Positions 34,424 through 43,422 of a stretch of 64,000 nt of DNA are shown here, piece by piece (position 1 is the stretch's first letter; every line of letters starts with the position of its first letter). The position numbers and the translations under genes were made by a program. The notes under the pieces are model-generated. The model worked only from the letters and a program-made list of their open reading frames with translations, was not told where the DNA came from and searched no databases. Origin of the DNA: Paenirhizobium daejeonense (GTDB lineage Bacteria; Pseudomonadota; Alphaproteobacteria; Rhizobiales; Rhizobiaceae); assembly GCF_014280875.1 (NCBI RefSeq), contig NZ_JACLAL010000001.1:434001-498000 (forward strand). The letters are read 5' to 3'.

Positions 34424-36187
34424 TCAGAACAGGTCGGCGTCGAGCGCCATGATATCGGCAGCGCCGGCGCGGATGGCCGCGTCGAGGCTGATGGTCTGCG
34501 GCAGCAGGCGTGCCGCAAAGAAGCGGGCAAGCGCAAGCTTGCGCTGCTTCAGCGGCGTTGTTGCATCGGCCGAGGCTTTTTCGGCCATGCGCACCCAGAG
34601 CCAGCCGAAGCTTACCAGCGCGAAGAAGCGCAGGTAGTCGGTGGCGCTCGCTCCAGCCTCAACCGGATCAGTACCCTTGGCCAGCAAGTCTTCCGTCAGT
34701 TTTTCGAGCCGGGAAAGGGCCTCGATAACGGCGGCCTTCACCGTCTCCAGTTCGGCCGAACCCTTCGTGCTCGAAAGGTCACCACGTACCAGCGCGAAGA
34801 AACCGCGCGCCACCGCGCCGTTTTCCATCGGCAGCTTACGGCCGACCAGGTCCATGGCCTGAACGCCGTTGGTGCCCTCGTAGATCTGGGCGATGCGGGC
34901 ATCGCGCACATACTGTTCCATGCCCCATTCGCGGATATAGCCGTGGCCGCCGAACACCTGCTGCGACTGGACGGCGATCTCGAAGCCGAAATCAGTGAAG
35001 GCGGCCTTCACCACCGGCGTCAGCAGCGCGACGAGACCGTCGGCCTTGCGGCGGGCTTCCGCATCCGGGTGGCGGGCGGCGATATCCATCTGCAGAGCGG
35101 TCCAGATGGCCAGCGCGCGGCCGGCCTCGGTCAGCGAACGGCCGGTCAAGAGCATCTTGCGCACGTCGGCATGCTCGATGATCGGCACGGGTCCACGCGC
35201 GCCGTCGGCGGAGCGGCCCTGCAGGCGTTCGCGGGCGTAGGCGACGGCCTTCTGGTTGGCGGCCTCGCCGATGCCGAGCCCCTGAATGCCGACGAACAGG
35301 CGTTCCGCGTTCATCATCGTGAACATGGCGTTGAGGCCGCGGCCGGGCTCTCCGACCAGCCAGCCGATGGCGCCGTCATAGTTCATCACGCAGGTCGGCT
35401 GGGCGTGGATGCCCATCTTGTGCTCCAGCGAACCGACCGACATGCGGTTGCGCTCACCGAGCGAACCGTCTTCGTTGACGAGGAACTTGGGCGATAGGAA
35501 CAGGCTGATACCCTTCACGCCCTTCGGCGCGTCGGGCAGGCGGGCCAGCACCAGATGCACGATATTGCCACCGAAATCCTGGTCGCCGGAGGAGATGAAG
35601 ATCTTGGTGCCCTTGATGGCGTAGGAACCATCACCCACCGGCTCGGCGCGGGTGGTCAGCAGGCCGAGATCGGTGCCGGCGGAGGATTCGGTGAGCGCCA
35701 TCGCGCCCGTCCATTCGCCGGAGATCATCTTCGGCAGATATTTTTGCTTCAGCTCGTCGTTCGCATGGTGGGCGATTGCTTCGACCGCGCCGCGCGTCAG
35801 CCCCGGAAACAGGCCGAAGGAGAGGTTGGCGGAAGACAGCATCTCGTCCAGCAGGATCTGCAGCACACGCGGCAGGCCCTGTCCGCCAAATTCCGGATCG
35901 CCCGACAGCCCGCCCCAGCCGGCCTCGACGAACGCCTTGTAAGCGTCGGCGACGCCCTTCGGCGTCGTCACCAGTCCGTTTTCCAGCTTGCAGCCTTCCT
36001 CGTCGCCGGGGCGGTTGAGCGGTTCGAGGATCTCGGCGCAGAACTTGCCGCCTTCCTCCATGACGCTTGCTGCGAGTTCGGTATTGACCTCTTCAAAGCC
36101 GGGAAGGGCGGCCATCTGCGCGTCGAAGTCGAAGACCTCGCCGAGCAGGAAGGAGATGTCGTCGACGGGAGGGATATAGCCAGCCAT
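34424..36187 (-). CDS. Acyl-CoA dehydrogenase, large type with C-terminal extension
   Basis: A 587-residue enzyme. FAD-binding and catalytic core: MALTESSAGTDLGLLTTRAEPVG, IFISSGDQDF, CVMNYDGAIGWLVGEPGRGLNAMFTMMNAERL (in outline) and QVFGGHGYIREWGMEQYVRDARIAQIYEGTNGVQAMDLVGRKL with the catalytic-base Glu in YEGTNG. The last 110 residues are the extra domain (PF12806 type) found in the DmdC/AcdA group. It forms the trans-2-enoyl-CoA and passes electrons to ETF. Known relatives act on short chains or on 3-methylmercaptopropionyl-CoA; here the beta-oxidation context favours fatty acyl-CoA. Confidence 0.92.
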   Translation of the reverse strand: MAGYIPPVDDISFLLGEVFDFDAQMAALPGFEEVNTELAASVMEEGGKFCAEILEPLNRPGDEEGCKLENGLVTTPKGVADAYKAFVEAGWGGLSGDPEFGGQGLPRVLQILLDEMLSSANLSFGLFPGLTRGAVEAIAHHANDELKQKYLPKMISGEWTGAMALTESSAGTDLGLLTTRAEPVGDGSYAIKGTKIFISSGDQDFGGNIVHLVLARLPDAPKGVKGISLFLSPKFLVNEDGSLGERNRMSVGSLEHKMGIHAQPTCVMNYDGAIGWLVGEPGRGLNAMFTMMNAERLFVGIQGLGIGEAANQKAVAYARERLQGRSADGARGPVPIIEHADVRKMLLTGRSLTEAGRALAIWTALQMDIAARHPDAEARRKADGLVALLTPVVKAAFTDFGFEIAVQSQQVFGGHGYIREWGMEQYVRDARIAQIYEGTNGVQAMDLVGRKLPMENGAVARGFFALVRGDLSSTKGSAELETVKAAVIEALSRLEKLTEDLLAKGTDPVEAGASATDYLRFFALVSFGWLWVRMAEKASADATTPLKQRKLALARFFAARLLPQTISLDAAIRAGAADIMALDADLF

Positions 36188-36211
36188 GGGAGTTTCCTTG
36201 CCTCTTCTTGT

Positions 36212-38509
36212 TCAGTTGCGCAGCGGCTTGCCGGTCGCCAGCATGTGCTTGACGCGGTCCACGGTTGCGGGTGTTGCGAGCAGGTCGACGAAGGCCTCGC
36301 GCTCCAGCGCGAGCACATCGTCTTCGGTGAGCGGTTTCAGCGGATCGGCGGACGGACCGCCGGTCAGAACGTTGGCGAGCGCACGCCCGACCACTCCGTC
36401 ATGCGCGGTGGCGCGCCCAGCGAGCGCTTCGCCTTCGATGATGTTGTGGATCGCGGAAGCCCCTGATGGCCCGGCCATGGCGATGACAGGCGGTTCCGGC
36501 GCGACATAGCCTTCGGCGAGCGAAAGCGCCTTTGCCTTGGCGTCGGCGATCAGCCGGCTGCGGTTCATGGTGATGCCGTCGGTAGCCTTCAGGAAGCCGA
36601 GGTTGCGGGCATCGAAGGCGCTGGCCGAAACCCTGGCAGGCGCGATCAGGTTGAAGGCGGCAATCGCAGGCGCGACCGGCCCGCGCAGCGCGGCGGTCGA
36701 TGCCGAGAAGCGCAGCATCATTTCCTTGCAGCCGCCCCAGCCCGGTACGACGCCGATGCGGGTTTCGACGAGGCCGATGGAAAGCTCCGCATGGGCCTGG
36801 ATCGCGTCGCAATGCAGAAGGATCTCGCAGCCACCGCCGAGCGCCAGCCCGGCTGCCGCACCAACCACCGGGAAGGGGGCATATTTCACCGCCTTGAAGG
36901 TGCGGTGGCCATGGTCGATGAAGGCGCCCAACGCCTCGCGGCCGCCCTTTTCCACCGTGTCGAGGAAGACGCGCAGGTCGGCGCCCGCGCTGAACACGGC
37001 GGCATCGCTGCCGATCACCAGTGCCTTGAAATCCTTCGCCGTGCGTTCGACAGCCTTGTTGATGGCGTCGAGCAAAGCCGGATTGTAGGTGTTCATCTTG
37101 GTGCGGAATTCGAGGCAGGCGACGCCGTCGCCAAGATCCCAGAGGCTTGCCGCGCCCCAGTCCTCGACCGGCTTGCCGGCGAGCTTGAGGTCGGAAATGA
37201 GCAGCACACCGTCACCCTTGACGACGGGCTCGACCGTGCCGTCTGGCAGGAGGTTGGCGCGCTTGCCGTTCACGACCGAATAGAAGCCGCCCTTTTCGGC
37301 AGCAAGCGAGAGGTAGGTGGGGACAGTAACGCCGCGCGCTTCGAGCCGCGCCTTCAGCCAGCCGGCGCCGAGCCGGTCGATCAGCTCGAACGGACCCTGC
37401 TTCCAGCCGTAGCCGGTGCGCATGGCCTCATCCACGGCATCCGGCGTGTCGGCGATGTCCGGCACCAGCGACGCGGCATAGGCGAGCGACTTTTCCATGA
37501 CGATCGCGGCATAGCGGCCGCCGAGGCCGGCATGCTCCATCAGCGCGCGCGGATCGCCGCCCGAGGCATCGAGGCTTTCGGAGGACACCGCCTTCTGCGG
37601 CCGGTAGTCGCCGGTTTTCAGATCGGTTACGTCGCGCGACTTGCGGTCGGGCGAAAGGCGCACGAAGCCTGCGCCGCTTTTGCGGCCGAGACGGTTTTCC
37701 GCGATCATGCGGGCGATCAGCGCCGGTTCGGCGTCGTAATCCTTCACCGCATCGCCTTCCGGCGTCGCGTTCTGCAGGCTGCGCAGGATGGTCGGCATCA
37801 GGTCGATGCCGACGAGATCCAGCAGGCCGAAGATGCCGGTGGAGGGAATACCGAAGGGCTTGCCGATGATGGCGTCGGCCTCCTCGACATCGAGGCCGAG
37901 TTCGATGGCCTCGTTCTGCGCCACGACCATCCAGTAATTGCCGATGCGGTTGCCGATGAAGCCGGGTGTGTCCTTGCAGACGACCACGCTCTTGCCGAGG
38001 CCGTGATCCGCGAAATCACGGATGGTCGCGGTCACTTCCGGCTTGGTTGCCTTGCCGGAAACGAGTTCCAGGAGCCGCATGATGCGCGGCGGATTGAAGA
38101 AATGCGTGATGAGGAAGTCGGAGGCGAAACCTTCCGGCAGTCCTTCGACCAGCGAATGCAGCGGAATGGTCGAAGTGTTGGAAGATACGATCGAACCCTT
38201 CTTCCTGATGCCGTCGATGGCGCGGTAGAGCGTCTGCTTGATTTCCAGCTTTTCCGCGACAGCCTCGACGATCCAGTCAGCATCGGCGATCAGCGCCAGG
38301 TCGTCCTTCGTCGAGCCGGTGGCGATGCGCGTTGCGAATGCCGGGTCCATGAAGCCGTTGGCCTTGAGCTGGCGGGCGACGCCGCCGTCGGCGAACTTCT
38401 TCTCCATGTCGAGCAGCACCACGTCGAGCCCTGCATTGGCGAGATGGGCGGCGATGCCCGAACCCATGACGCCCGCGCCGATGACGGCGGCTTTTTTGAT
38501 CGTAGCCAT
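36212..38509 (-). CDS. fadN: Bifunctional 3-hydroxyacyl-CoA dehydrogenase/enoyl-CoA hydratase (FadN-like)
   Basis: A 765-residue two-function enzyme. The NAD-binding dehydrogenase domain is first (AAVIGAGVMGSGIAAHLANAG at residues 5-25; catalytic HFFNPPRIMRLLE). The crotonase domain is at the C-terminal half (VIGSDAAVFSAGADLRVFLD, AAAGLALGGGCEILLHCDAI, GLVETRIGVVPGWGG). This order is opposite to E. coli FadB and matches Bacillus FadN. It carries out the second and third steps of beta-oxidation. The thiolase stop lies two bases before its ATG. The true start is MATIKKAAV. Confidence 0.92.
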   Translation of the reverse strand: MATIKKAAVIGAGVMGSGIAAHLANAGLDVVLLDMEKKFADGGVARQLKANGFMDPAFATRIATGSTKDDLALIADADWIVEAVAEKLEIKQTLYRAIDGIRKKGSIVSSNTSTIPLHSLVEGLPEGFASDFLITHFFNPPRIMRLLELVSGKATKPEVTATIRDFADHGLGKSVVVCKDTPGFIGNRIGNYWMVVAQNEAIELGLDVEEADAIIGKPFGIPSTGIFGLLDLVGIDLMPTILRSLQNATPEGDAVKDYDAEPALIARMIAENRLGRKSGAGFVRLSPDRKSRDVTDLKTGDYRPQKAVSSESLDASGGDPRALMEHAGLGGRYAAIVMEKSLAYAASLVPDIADTPDAVDEAMRTGYGWKQGPFELIDRLGAGWLKARLEARGVTVPTYLSLAAEKGGFYSVVNGKRANLLPDGTVEPVVKGDGVLLISDLKLAGKPVEDWGAASLWDLGDGVACLEFRTKMNTYNPALLDAINKAVERTAKDFKALVIGSDAAVFSAGADLRVFLDTVEKGGREALGAFIDHGHRTFKAVKYAPFPVVGAAAGLALGGGCEILLHCDAIQAHAELSIGLVETRIGVVPGWGGCKEMMLRFSASTAALRGPVAPAIAAFNLIAPARVSASAFDARNLGFLKATDGITMNRSRLIADAKAKALSLAEGYVAPEPPVIAMAGPSGASAIHNIIEGEALAGRATAHDGVVGRALANVLTGGPSADPLKPLTEDDVLALEREAFVDLLATPATVDRVKHMLATGKPLRN

Positions 38510-38511
38510 GA

Positions 38512-39633
38512 TCAAGCGGCCTCCAGAACCATGGCGATGCCCTGACCGCCGCCGATGCACTGGGTGGCGAGCGCATGGCGTCCGCCGTCGCGCTTCAGGA
38601 GCAGCGACGCCTTGCCGACGAGGCGGGCGCCGGTCGCACCCAGCGGATGGCCGAGCGCGATTGCGCCGCAGTCGCGATTGAGGCGGATGGGATCGATGTC
38701 GAGGTCGCGGCAGCAGGAAAGAACCTGCACGGCGAAGGCCTCGTTCATTTCGATCACGTCGAGATCGCCTGCTGAAATACCGGCGCGCTTCAGAGCCTTG
38801 CGGCTGGCTTCCACCGGGCCGATGCCCATGATTTCAGGCGCGCAGCCGGAAATGGCATATCCCGAGATGCGGGCGAGGGGCTTGAGGTTATGGCGCTTCA
38901 CGAAGTCTTCCGAGCAGACCAGCGTTGCGGAAGCTCCGTCGGTGAGCGGCGACGAGTTGCCGGCCGTGACTGACCCGCCGGCCTTGAAGGCGGTCTTGAG
39001 GCCCGCGAGTTTTTCGGCGTCCGTCTCGCGCGGGCAGCCGTCCTGGGTGACATCGCCGATCGGCGCGATCTCGGCGGCCAGCCGGCCATCGGCGCGGGCG
39101 GCGAGCGCCTTCTTCTGGCTCTCCAGTGAATAGGCGTCCTGTTCCTCGCGCGAGATGCCGTAGCGGTCGGCGAGGTTTTCGGCGGTCAGTCCCATGTTGA
39201 GGAAGGCGATGCGCTGGGCGTCGCTCCATGCCGGGTTCGGCATGGGATTGAAGCCCATCATCGGCACCCGGCTCATGCTTTCCACGCCGCCTGCGACGAA
39301 GGCGTCGCCCGCGCCCATGGCGATGGCGCCAGCGGCCATCTGGATCGCCTGCATGGAGGAGCCGCACCAGCGGTTGACCGTGGAGCCGCCGACAGATTGA
39401 GGAAGTCCGGCGATCAGCGCCGCGCAGCGGGCGATGTTGAGGCCCTGTTCTCCCTCCGCGAAGGCGCAGCCGAGGTTCACGTCCTCGATTTCGGCCGGGT
39501 CGATGCCCGAGCGGCCGACCAGCGCCTTGATGACGCCGGCTACGAGATCATCGGGACGGACGCCGGCGAGCGCGCCGCGATAGGCGGGCGTAAACGGGCT
39601 GCGCAGAGTGTCGACGATATAGATTGCGGTCAT
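38512..39633 (-). CDS. fadA: Acetyl-CoA C-acyltransferase (3-ketoacyl-CoA thiolase)
   Basis: A 373-residue thiolase starting MTAIYIVDTLRSPFTPAYRG. The acyl-accepting Cys90 lies in VNRWCGSSMQAIQ, the His in IALGHPLGATGARL, and the second Cys in ATQCIGGGQGIAM. It cleaves 3-ketoacyl-CoA to acetyl-CoA and a shortened acyl-CoA. It is directly followed by fadN (two-base gap) in the same operon and preceded by ETF-QO. Confidence 0.94.
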   Translation of the reverse strand: MTAIYIVDTLRSPFTPAYRGALAGVRPDDLVAGVIKALVGRSGIDPAEIEDVNLGCAFAEGEQGLNIARCAALIAGLPQSVGGSTVNRWCGSSMQAIQMAAGAIAMGAGDAFVAGGVESMSRVPMMGFNPMPNPAWSDAQRIAFLNMGLTAENLADRYGISREEQDAYSLESQKKALAARADGRLAAEIAPIGDVTQDGCPRETDAEKLAGLKTAFKAGGSVTAGNSSPLTDGASATLVCSEDFVKRHNLKPLARISGYAISGCAPEIMGIGPVEASRKALKRAGISAGDLDVIEMNEAFAVQVLSCCRDLDIDPIRLNRDCGAIALGHPLGATGARLVGKASLLLKRDGGRHALATQCIGGGQGIAMVLEAA

Positions 39634-39652
39634 GGTCTTCTTCTTCCTGTCT

Positions 39653-39710
39653 GGAGGCATTTCCGGCAAAACAGCTGAGCGGTTCGCGTCGGATAATGCT
39701 TGAGAACAAA
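39653..39710. repeat. Diverged palindromic repeat between ETF-QO and thiolase genes
   Basis: GGAGGCATTTCCGGCAAAAC ... GAGCGGTTCGCGTCGGATAATGC follows the pattern of the other AATTCC/ATTTCC repeats, with degraded arms. Confidence 0.45.
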
Positions 39711-39725
39711 TCGGTGGAACGGACT

Positions 39726-41402
39726 TCACATGTTGGGATAGTTCGGGCCGCCGCCGCCTTCGGGCGGCACCCAGGTAATGTTCTGCGAGGGATCCTTGAT
39801 GTCGCAGGTCTTGCAGTGCACGCAGTTCTGCGCGTTGATTACGAAACGGGGGCCGGTCTTCGCCTGCTCGTCGTCATAGACCACCTCGTAGACCCCGGCG
39901 GGACAGTAGAGCCGCGCCGGCTCGCCATAGAGCGGCAGGTTGCGCTCGACCGGGATGGAGGGATCGGCAAGCCTCAGATGAATCGGCTGGTCCTCGATAT
40001 GGTTGGTGTTCGACAGGAAGACCGAGGACGGCTTGTCGAAGGTAAGTTTCCCGTCCGGCTTCGGGTACTGGATCGGCGTGACCTCCGAGAGCGGCTTCAG
40101 GCTCTGGAAATCGGCCTTCTGATGCTTCAGCGTGCCGAAGGGCGAAACGCCGAAAAGCGTCTGCAACCACATGTCGATGCCGCCGAGGCTGACGCCGATC
40201 ACGGTGCCGAACCGCGACCATAGCGGCTTGACATTGCGGACCGGCTTCAGGTCCCGCCCGATGGCCGAACCGCGCCAGCCGGCCTCATAGGCTTCGAGCG
40301 TATCGTTGGCGCGGCCGCTCGCAAGCCCGTCGAACACGGCATCCGCCGCCTGCATGCCGGAATGGATGGCGTTGTGCGAACCCTTGATGCGCGGCACGTT
40401 CATGAAGCCAGCTGCGCAGCCGGCGAGCAGCCCGCCCGGGAAGGCAAGCTGCGGCACCGACTGGTAACCGCCTTCTGTCAGCGCGCGAGCGCCATAGGCG
40501 ATGCGCTTGCCCCCCTCGAAGGTGTCGCGGATCAGGGGATGCGTCTTGAAACGCTGGAATTCGTCGAAGGGCGAGAGCGTCGGGTTCTTGTAATCGAGAT
40601 GCAGCACGAAGCCGACGGTCACCAGATGATCGTCGAAATGATAGAGGAACGAGCCGCCGCCGGTGTTCATGTCGAGCGGCCAGCCGAACGAATGCTGCAC
40701 CAGCCCTTCCCGGAACTTCTCCGGCTTCACCTGCCAGAGTTCCTTGATGCCGATGCCGAATTTCTGGATGGAGCGGCCCTCGGTCAGGTTGAAGCGGGCA
40801 AGGAGCTGCTTGCTCAGACTGCCGCGCGCACCTTCGGAAAACACGGTGTATTTCGCCCGAAGCTCCATGCCGGGGGTGAAATCGTCCTTCGGTTTTCCGT
40901 CGCGGCCAATCCCCATGTCGCCGGTGGCGATGCCGGCGACCGCGCCGTTGTCGTCATAGAGAACCTCGGTCGCCGCAAAGCCCGGATAGATCTCGACGCC
41001 GAGCGCTTCGGCCTGTGCCCCGAGATAGCGGGCAACATTGCCGAGCGAGCCGATGAAGTTGCCGTGATTGTTCATCAGCGGCGGCATCAGCGCATTGGGA
41101 AGCCGCAGCGAACGGGTGGAGGTCAGCACATGGAAGCGGTCGTCGGTGACTTCGGTGGTGAGCGGCCGGTCGGGATCTTCCCGCCAGTCGGGCAGCAGCG
41201 CATCGAGGCCGGAAGGATCGATCACCGCACCCGACAGAATATGCGCGCCGACTTCCGAACCCTTTTCCACGACGACAACGGAGATTTCCGCGCCGGTCTC
41301 CGCCGCGCGCTGCTTCAGGCGGATCGCCGCCGCAAGACCTGCCGGTCCAGCGCCCACGATTACCACATCGAAGTCCATGGCCTCCCTGACTGTCTCGCTC
41401 AA
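39726..41402 (-). CDS. Electron transfer flavoprotein-ubiquinone oxidoreductase
   Basis: A 558-residue membrane-associated flavoprotein. The FAD motif VVIVGAGPAGLAAAIRLKQ lies at 13-31. GCAAGFMNVPRIKGSHNAIHSGM is the family's quinone/FAD region. The C-terminus carries the 4Fe-4S site CPAGVYE ... NAQNCVHCKTCDIKDPSQNITWVPPEGGGGPNYPNM (in outline). It moves electrons from ETF, loaded by the acyl-CoA dehydrogenase, to ubiquinone. The start codon appears to be TTG, with AAGGAGGAAAGG directly upstream; the ATG at codon 9 has poor spacing. It is the first gene of the block and divergent from a TetR regulator. Confidence 0.95.
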   Translation of the reverse strand: MSETVREAMDFDVVIVGAGPAGLAAAIRLKQRAAETGAEISVVVVEKGSEVGAHILSGAVIDPSGLDALLPDWREDPDRPLTTEVTDDRFHVLTSTRSLRLPNALMPPLMNNHGNFIGSLGNVARYLGAQAEALGVEIYPGFAATEVLYDDNGAVAGIATGDMGIGRDGKPKDDFTPGMELRAKYTVFSEGARGSLSKQLLARFNLTEGRSIQKFGIGIKELWQVKPEKFREGLVQHSFGWPLDMNTGGGSFLYHFDDHLVTVGFVLHLDYKNPTLSPFDEFQRFKTHPLIRDTFEGGKRIAYGARALTEGGYQSVPQLAFPGGLLAGCAAGFMNVPRIKGSHNAIHSGMQAADAVFDGLASGRANDTLEAYEAGWRGSAIGRDLKPVRNVKPLWSRFGTVIGVSLGGIDMWLQTLFGVSPFGTLKHQKADFQSLKPLSEVTPIQYPKPDGKLTFDKPSSVFLSNTNHIEDQPIHLRLADPSIPVERNLPLYGEPARLYCPAGVYEVVYDDEQAKTGPRFVINAQNCVHCKTCDIKDPSQNITWVPPEGGGGPNYPNM

Positions 41403-41432
41403 CCTTTCCTCCTTCAGCTGACTGTGCTATAT

Positions 41433-41450
41433 GTACCAAACGATTGTTAC
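41433..41450. promoter_or_regulatory. Candidate TetR operator before ETF-QO
   Basis: GTACCAAACGATTGTTAC is an imperfect inverted repeat pairing at seven of nine positions. It lies 31-48 bases before the ETF-QO start, in the shared promoter region with the divergent TetR gene. The link to this regulator is inference. Confidence 0.4.
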
Positions 41451-41655
41451 AGTTCGCAAGTGCAAAATTTTTATAACGTCTGTGAAGCCTGTGGAGAGCG
41501 GAAGGTGAGGGGATTTGGGAAAACGTACGCCCGGCAGGCCAAAGGGGGGACCCAGGCCCACAGTTCTGTCGTGTGCCGTGGATTCCGTTGTCGCCGGAAA
41601 TGCTCTATGAGCGTTGGAAAGATTGCAGAGAGATGACAAAACGCCGGGAGAGGCA

Positions 41656-42288
41656 ATGACGGTAGGGGACAGCCGTGAAATGACGAGTGCTGCAAAAAGC
41701 ACGCTTGCAGGCGCATTGCAGGACAGCGGGCTGAGCGATCGCCACCGCGATATTCTCGATGCCGCCGCCGCCCTCTTTGCCGAGCGCGGCTATGCTGCGA
41801 CCTCGGTGCGCGATATCGGCGAGCGGGTGGGGCTGCTCGGCGGCTCGCTCTATCACTACATCAAGTCGAAGGAAGCGCTGTTCGTCCGCATCCACGACAT
41901 CGCCCTGCAGGTGGCGGAGGACCGCATCCGCGCGGCCATCGCGCCGCTGTCCGATCCGTGGGCGCGGCTGGAGGCGGCCTGCGTCACCATGATGGAAATT
42001 CAGCTCGATCCCAATTCACTGACCATGCCGCTGATGAACGATTTCGCCTCGGCCCCGGCGGAAATCCGCGAACGGCTGGTCGAAAAACGCGATGCCTTCG
42101 AACAGGTATTCCGCGACCTGATCGCCGCTTTGCCGCTCGATCCGGCGCTCGATCGTGGCGTCTATCGCCTGCTGCTGCTGACCCTGCTCAACAACGTCTC
42201 CGGCTGGTATCGCCCCGGCCGCATGACCCCCGACGAACTCGGCCGCCAGATCCTCCGCATCTTCCGGCACGAGGCGGATAGGGGATAG
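41656..42288 (+). CDS. TetR/AcrR-family regulator of the adjacent fatty-acid genes (probable)
   Basis: A 210-residue protein. Residues 28-75 form the helix-turn-helix: ILDAAAALFAERGYAATSVRDIGERVGLLGGSLYHYIKSKEAL (in outline). The C-terminal domain with DPWARLEAACVTMMEI and LNNVSGWYRPGRMTPDELG resembles the KstR2/FadR-type TetR group that sense acyl-CoA. The start MTVGDSREM follows GGGAGAGGCA. It diverges from the ETF-QO/thiolase/FadN genes 253 bases away, which are its likely targets. Confidence 0.85.
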   Translation: MTVGDSREMTSAAKSTLAGALQDSGLSDRHRDILDAAAALFAERGYAATSVRDIGERVGLLGGSLYHYIKSKEALFVRIHDIALQVAEDRIRAAIAPLSDPWARLEAACVTMMEIQLDPNSLTMPLMNDFASAPAEIRERLVEKRDAFEQVFRDLIAALPLDPALDRGVYRLLLLTLLNNVSGWYRPGRMTPDELGRQILRIFRHEADRG

Positions 42289-42350
42289 GGGCGGGGAAGC
42301 GACCGTGCTTGTTGACGGTTGTCTTGTCGAAGATTGTCGCGTCCTTCTCC

Positions 42351-42461
42351 GTCATGCCGGACTTGATCCGGCATCCAGCAGCGCGATGTCTATCGCGCAT
42401 AAGACTTTTCTTGCGATCAAGGACTTGCTCGCGCTGGATCCCGGCTCAAGGCCGGGATGAC
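42351..42461 (+). repeat. 111-bp intergenic palindromic element, copy B
   Basis: The element begins GTCATGCCGGACTTGATCC and ends GGCCGGGATGAC. It matches the reverse complement of 9742-9851 along its whole length, including CCAGCAGCGCGATGTC and CTTGCGATCA segments. It lies between the TetR and VOC genes. Confidence 0.75.
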
Positions 42462-42571
42462 GACAGAGGGTGTGGCATCTCGCGGTCGCAAGATACAACT
42501 GGCTTCGCGACGTTCCTGAGCGGGCTGGTCAGCCTTTCCGCCGCATCCCTCAACACGCCCGACCACAACCG

Positions 42572-43051
42572 TCAGCCGCGCCGCACGGCCTCGATGGCGG
42601 CGACGTCGATCTTCTTCATCGTCATCATGGCCGCGAAGGCCCGCTTCGCCTCTTCGCCGCCGGCGGCCATCGCCTCCAGCAATGTGCGCGGGGTGATCTG
42701 CCATGAGATGCCCCATTTGTCCTTGCACCAGCCGCATTCGCTTTCCTGCCCGCCATTGCCGACGATGGCGTTCCAGTAGCGGTCGGTTTCCGCCTGATCT
42801 TCCGTAGCGATCTGGAAGGAAAAGGCTTCGTTGTGCTTGAACACGGGCCCGCCGTTGAGGCCGACGCAGGGAATGCCCGCAACGGTGAATTCCACCAGCA
42901 GCACGTCACCTTCCTTGCCCGAGGGATAGTCGCCCGGCGCGCGATAGATCCTGCCGACGACGCTGTTCGGAAAAGTCATCGCGTAAAAGCGGGCTGCGGC
43001 TTCTGCCTCCTTGTCGTACCAGACACAGATCGTGTTCTTGGCAATCGTCAT
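42572..43051 (-). CDS. VOC-family PhnB-like protein
   Basis: A 159-residue protein starting MTIAKNTICVWYDKEAEAAARFYAMTFPNS, a hallmark of the PhnB/3-demethylubiquinone-methyltransferase-like group (PF06983). The later stretch GGPVFKHNEAFSFQIATEDQAETDRYWNAIV (in outline) and CGWCKDKWGISWQITPR are also typical. The fold is related to glyoxalase, but metal ligands are not clearly conserved and the function is unknown. GGGAGG precedes ATG. Confidence 0.85.
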   Translation of the reverse strand: MTIAKNTICVWYDKEAEAAARFYAMTFPNSVVGRIYRAPGDYPSGKEGDVLLVEFTVAGIPCVGLNGGPVFKHNEAFSFQIATEDQAETDRYWNAIVGNGGQESECGWCKDKWGISWQITPRTLLEAMAAGGEEAKRAFAAMMTMKKIDVAAIEAVRRG

Positions 43052-43131
43052 GGCTTGTCCTCCCTGTTTTCTCTTCTGCAAAGCCCCTGCCGACCGAGGT
43101 GTGCGTTGAAGCGGAGCGATCCCGAGCGGGA

Positions 43132-43332
43132 TCAGCGTTCGTGACGCGTCGTCGGCGTCGGCCTGAGGTGATGGGTCGGTTCCTTCATGTCATGGCGCTT
43201 GGCACCGCCGGTGACCCTGGACGCTTCACGTCGCTGGTCCGCTCGCCGGATTGCCCGGATGCTGGTCGCCTCGTCGATGAGATCGGTCAGTTCCTGCTCT
43301 GAAAGACCCGAAAGCTCAAAGGTTCTGCCCAT
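43132..43332 (-). CDS. Small charged hypothetical protein
   Basis: A 66-residue protein starting MGRTFELSGLSEQELTDLID, with GGAG eight bases before ATG. The first 30 residues look like an amphipathic helix pair; the C-terminal half is Arg/His/Thr-rich and probably disordered. It is convergent with nothing and lies between VOC and GNAT genes. Family not recognised. Confidence 0.5.
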   Translation of the reverse strand: MGRTFELSGLSEQELTDLIDEATSIRAIRRADQRREASRVTGGAKRHDMKEPTHHLRPTPTTRHER

Positions 43333-43422
43333 GATGCACTCCGTCTGCTGTTTCGATGTCAGGGGGTAACGCCGCAACCGCAAAAACGTGCCGTGAAAAT
43401 ATCATTTCAGGCGAACCGCGCT

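Noticed and set aside
36791..38545. 584-codon open frame on the plus strand
   Set aside because: It is the antisense of the FadN-like gene and shows composition typical of a shadow frame (His/Arg/Asp-rich, no domain).
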